Shown here piece after piece: positions 63,983-64,000 of a stretch of 64,000 bases of DNA. The notes beneath the pieces were generated by a model. The model saw only the letters and a program-made list of their open reading frames with translations. It was not told the DNA's origin and searched no databases. A program made the translations under genes and the position numbers. This DNA is from Kroppenstedtia guangzhouensis (GTDB taxonomy: Bacteria; Bacillota; Bacilli; Thermoactinomycetales; DSM-45169), in assembly GCF_014637345.1 (NCBI RefSeq), contig NZ_BMEX01000005.1, forward strand, positions 285,633 through 349,632. The letters run 5' to 3'. The first letter of the stretch is position 1. Every line of letters starts with the position of its first letter.

Positions 63983-64000
63983 ATGGCGAAAAAAGGGCAA
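63983..64000 (+). CDS. start of a further gene, probably a transposase (partial)
   Basis: ATG 63983 with CCGGAGGGG upstream encodes MAKKGQ before the window ends. The short distance from the arsO break and the sequence before it (GTCCATCTGG...AAGATGGAC) suggest an insertion sequence, perhaps IS3-like. Only six residues are visible, so this is a guess. Confidence 0.4.

Overview
The window reads as the replication-origin region of a Gram-positive, endospore-forming member of the Bacillota. Gene order (rpmH<-, dnaA, dnaN, yaaA, recF, remB, gyrB, gyrA, yaaC<-, guaB, dacA, pdxS, serS, tRNA-Ser ... tadA) is the Bacillales origin order. The moderately high GC, the many GTG/TTG starts and the strong AGGAGG ribosome sites fit Thermoactinomycetaceae best, but the family assignment is inference.

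Layout. (1) 0.3-17.3 kb: core chromosome. oriC is split by dnaA, with DnaA-box clusters before and after it. A degraded group II intron lies between gyrA and yaaC and seems to supply the last gyrA codons. serS has a T-box leader; pdxS has no pdxT beside it. (2) 17.25-27.47 kb: chromosomal genes between two serine tRNA genes. They are a decayed integrase behind tRNA-Ser(UGA), two small GerP-like proteins, an AsnO-type asparagine synthetase, a 42-residue membrane peptide under a LexA-type box, tRNA-Arg(CCU), a TetR/YhgE pair, a YndM-like protein, a Zur-boxed znuC-znuB-zur operon and tadA. (3) 27.47 to about 60.4 kb: an integrative and conjugative element in tRNA-Ser(CGA). It runs integrase, ImmA-like protease and Xre repressor (leftward), then regulators, phage-type replication genes, many small zinc-ribbon proteins, a lone DndC-like sulfurtransferase, a sigma factor, a cargo module between long direct repeats, a DNA methylase, a sortase with its MPKTA substrate, HU, a second tyrosine recombinase, and a Tcp/VirB-type transfer operon (TcpC, TcpE, VirB4, lipoprotein, VirB6-like, peptidoglycan hydrolase, coupling ATPase, Replic_Relax protein). 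(4) 60.4-64 kb: remnant of a Tn3-family transposon of Tn4430 type (truncated tnpA, intact tnpI), then an organoarsenical operon (arsI, arsR, truncated arsO) under three ArsR operators and cut by what looks like another insertion sequence.

How it works together. The left arm carries chromosome initiation and supercoiling functions. The integrated element has a complete-looking mobility kit: integration, immunity-type control, replication helpers, mating pore, coupling protein and a probable origin of transfer (a 22-bp palindrome plus five 11-bp iterons just upstream of the Replic_Relax gene). It separates tadA from the scr-dnaX-recR genes expected next. No right-hand attachment site was found, so its right end lies beyond the window or was lost to the transposon.

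The observations most worth testing are the LexA-boxed small membrane peptide, the two-gene AT-rich module between 11-bp iteron repeats, the lone DndC-like protein, the structured non-coding block at 30.77-31.04 kb, the oriT candidate, the triple ArsR operator and the intron-altered gyrA end.
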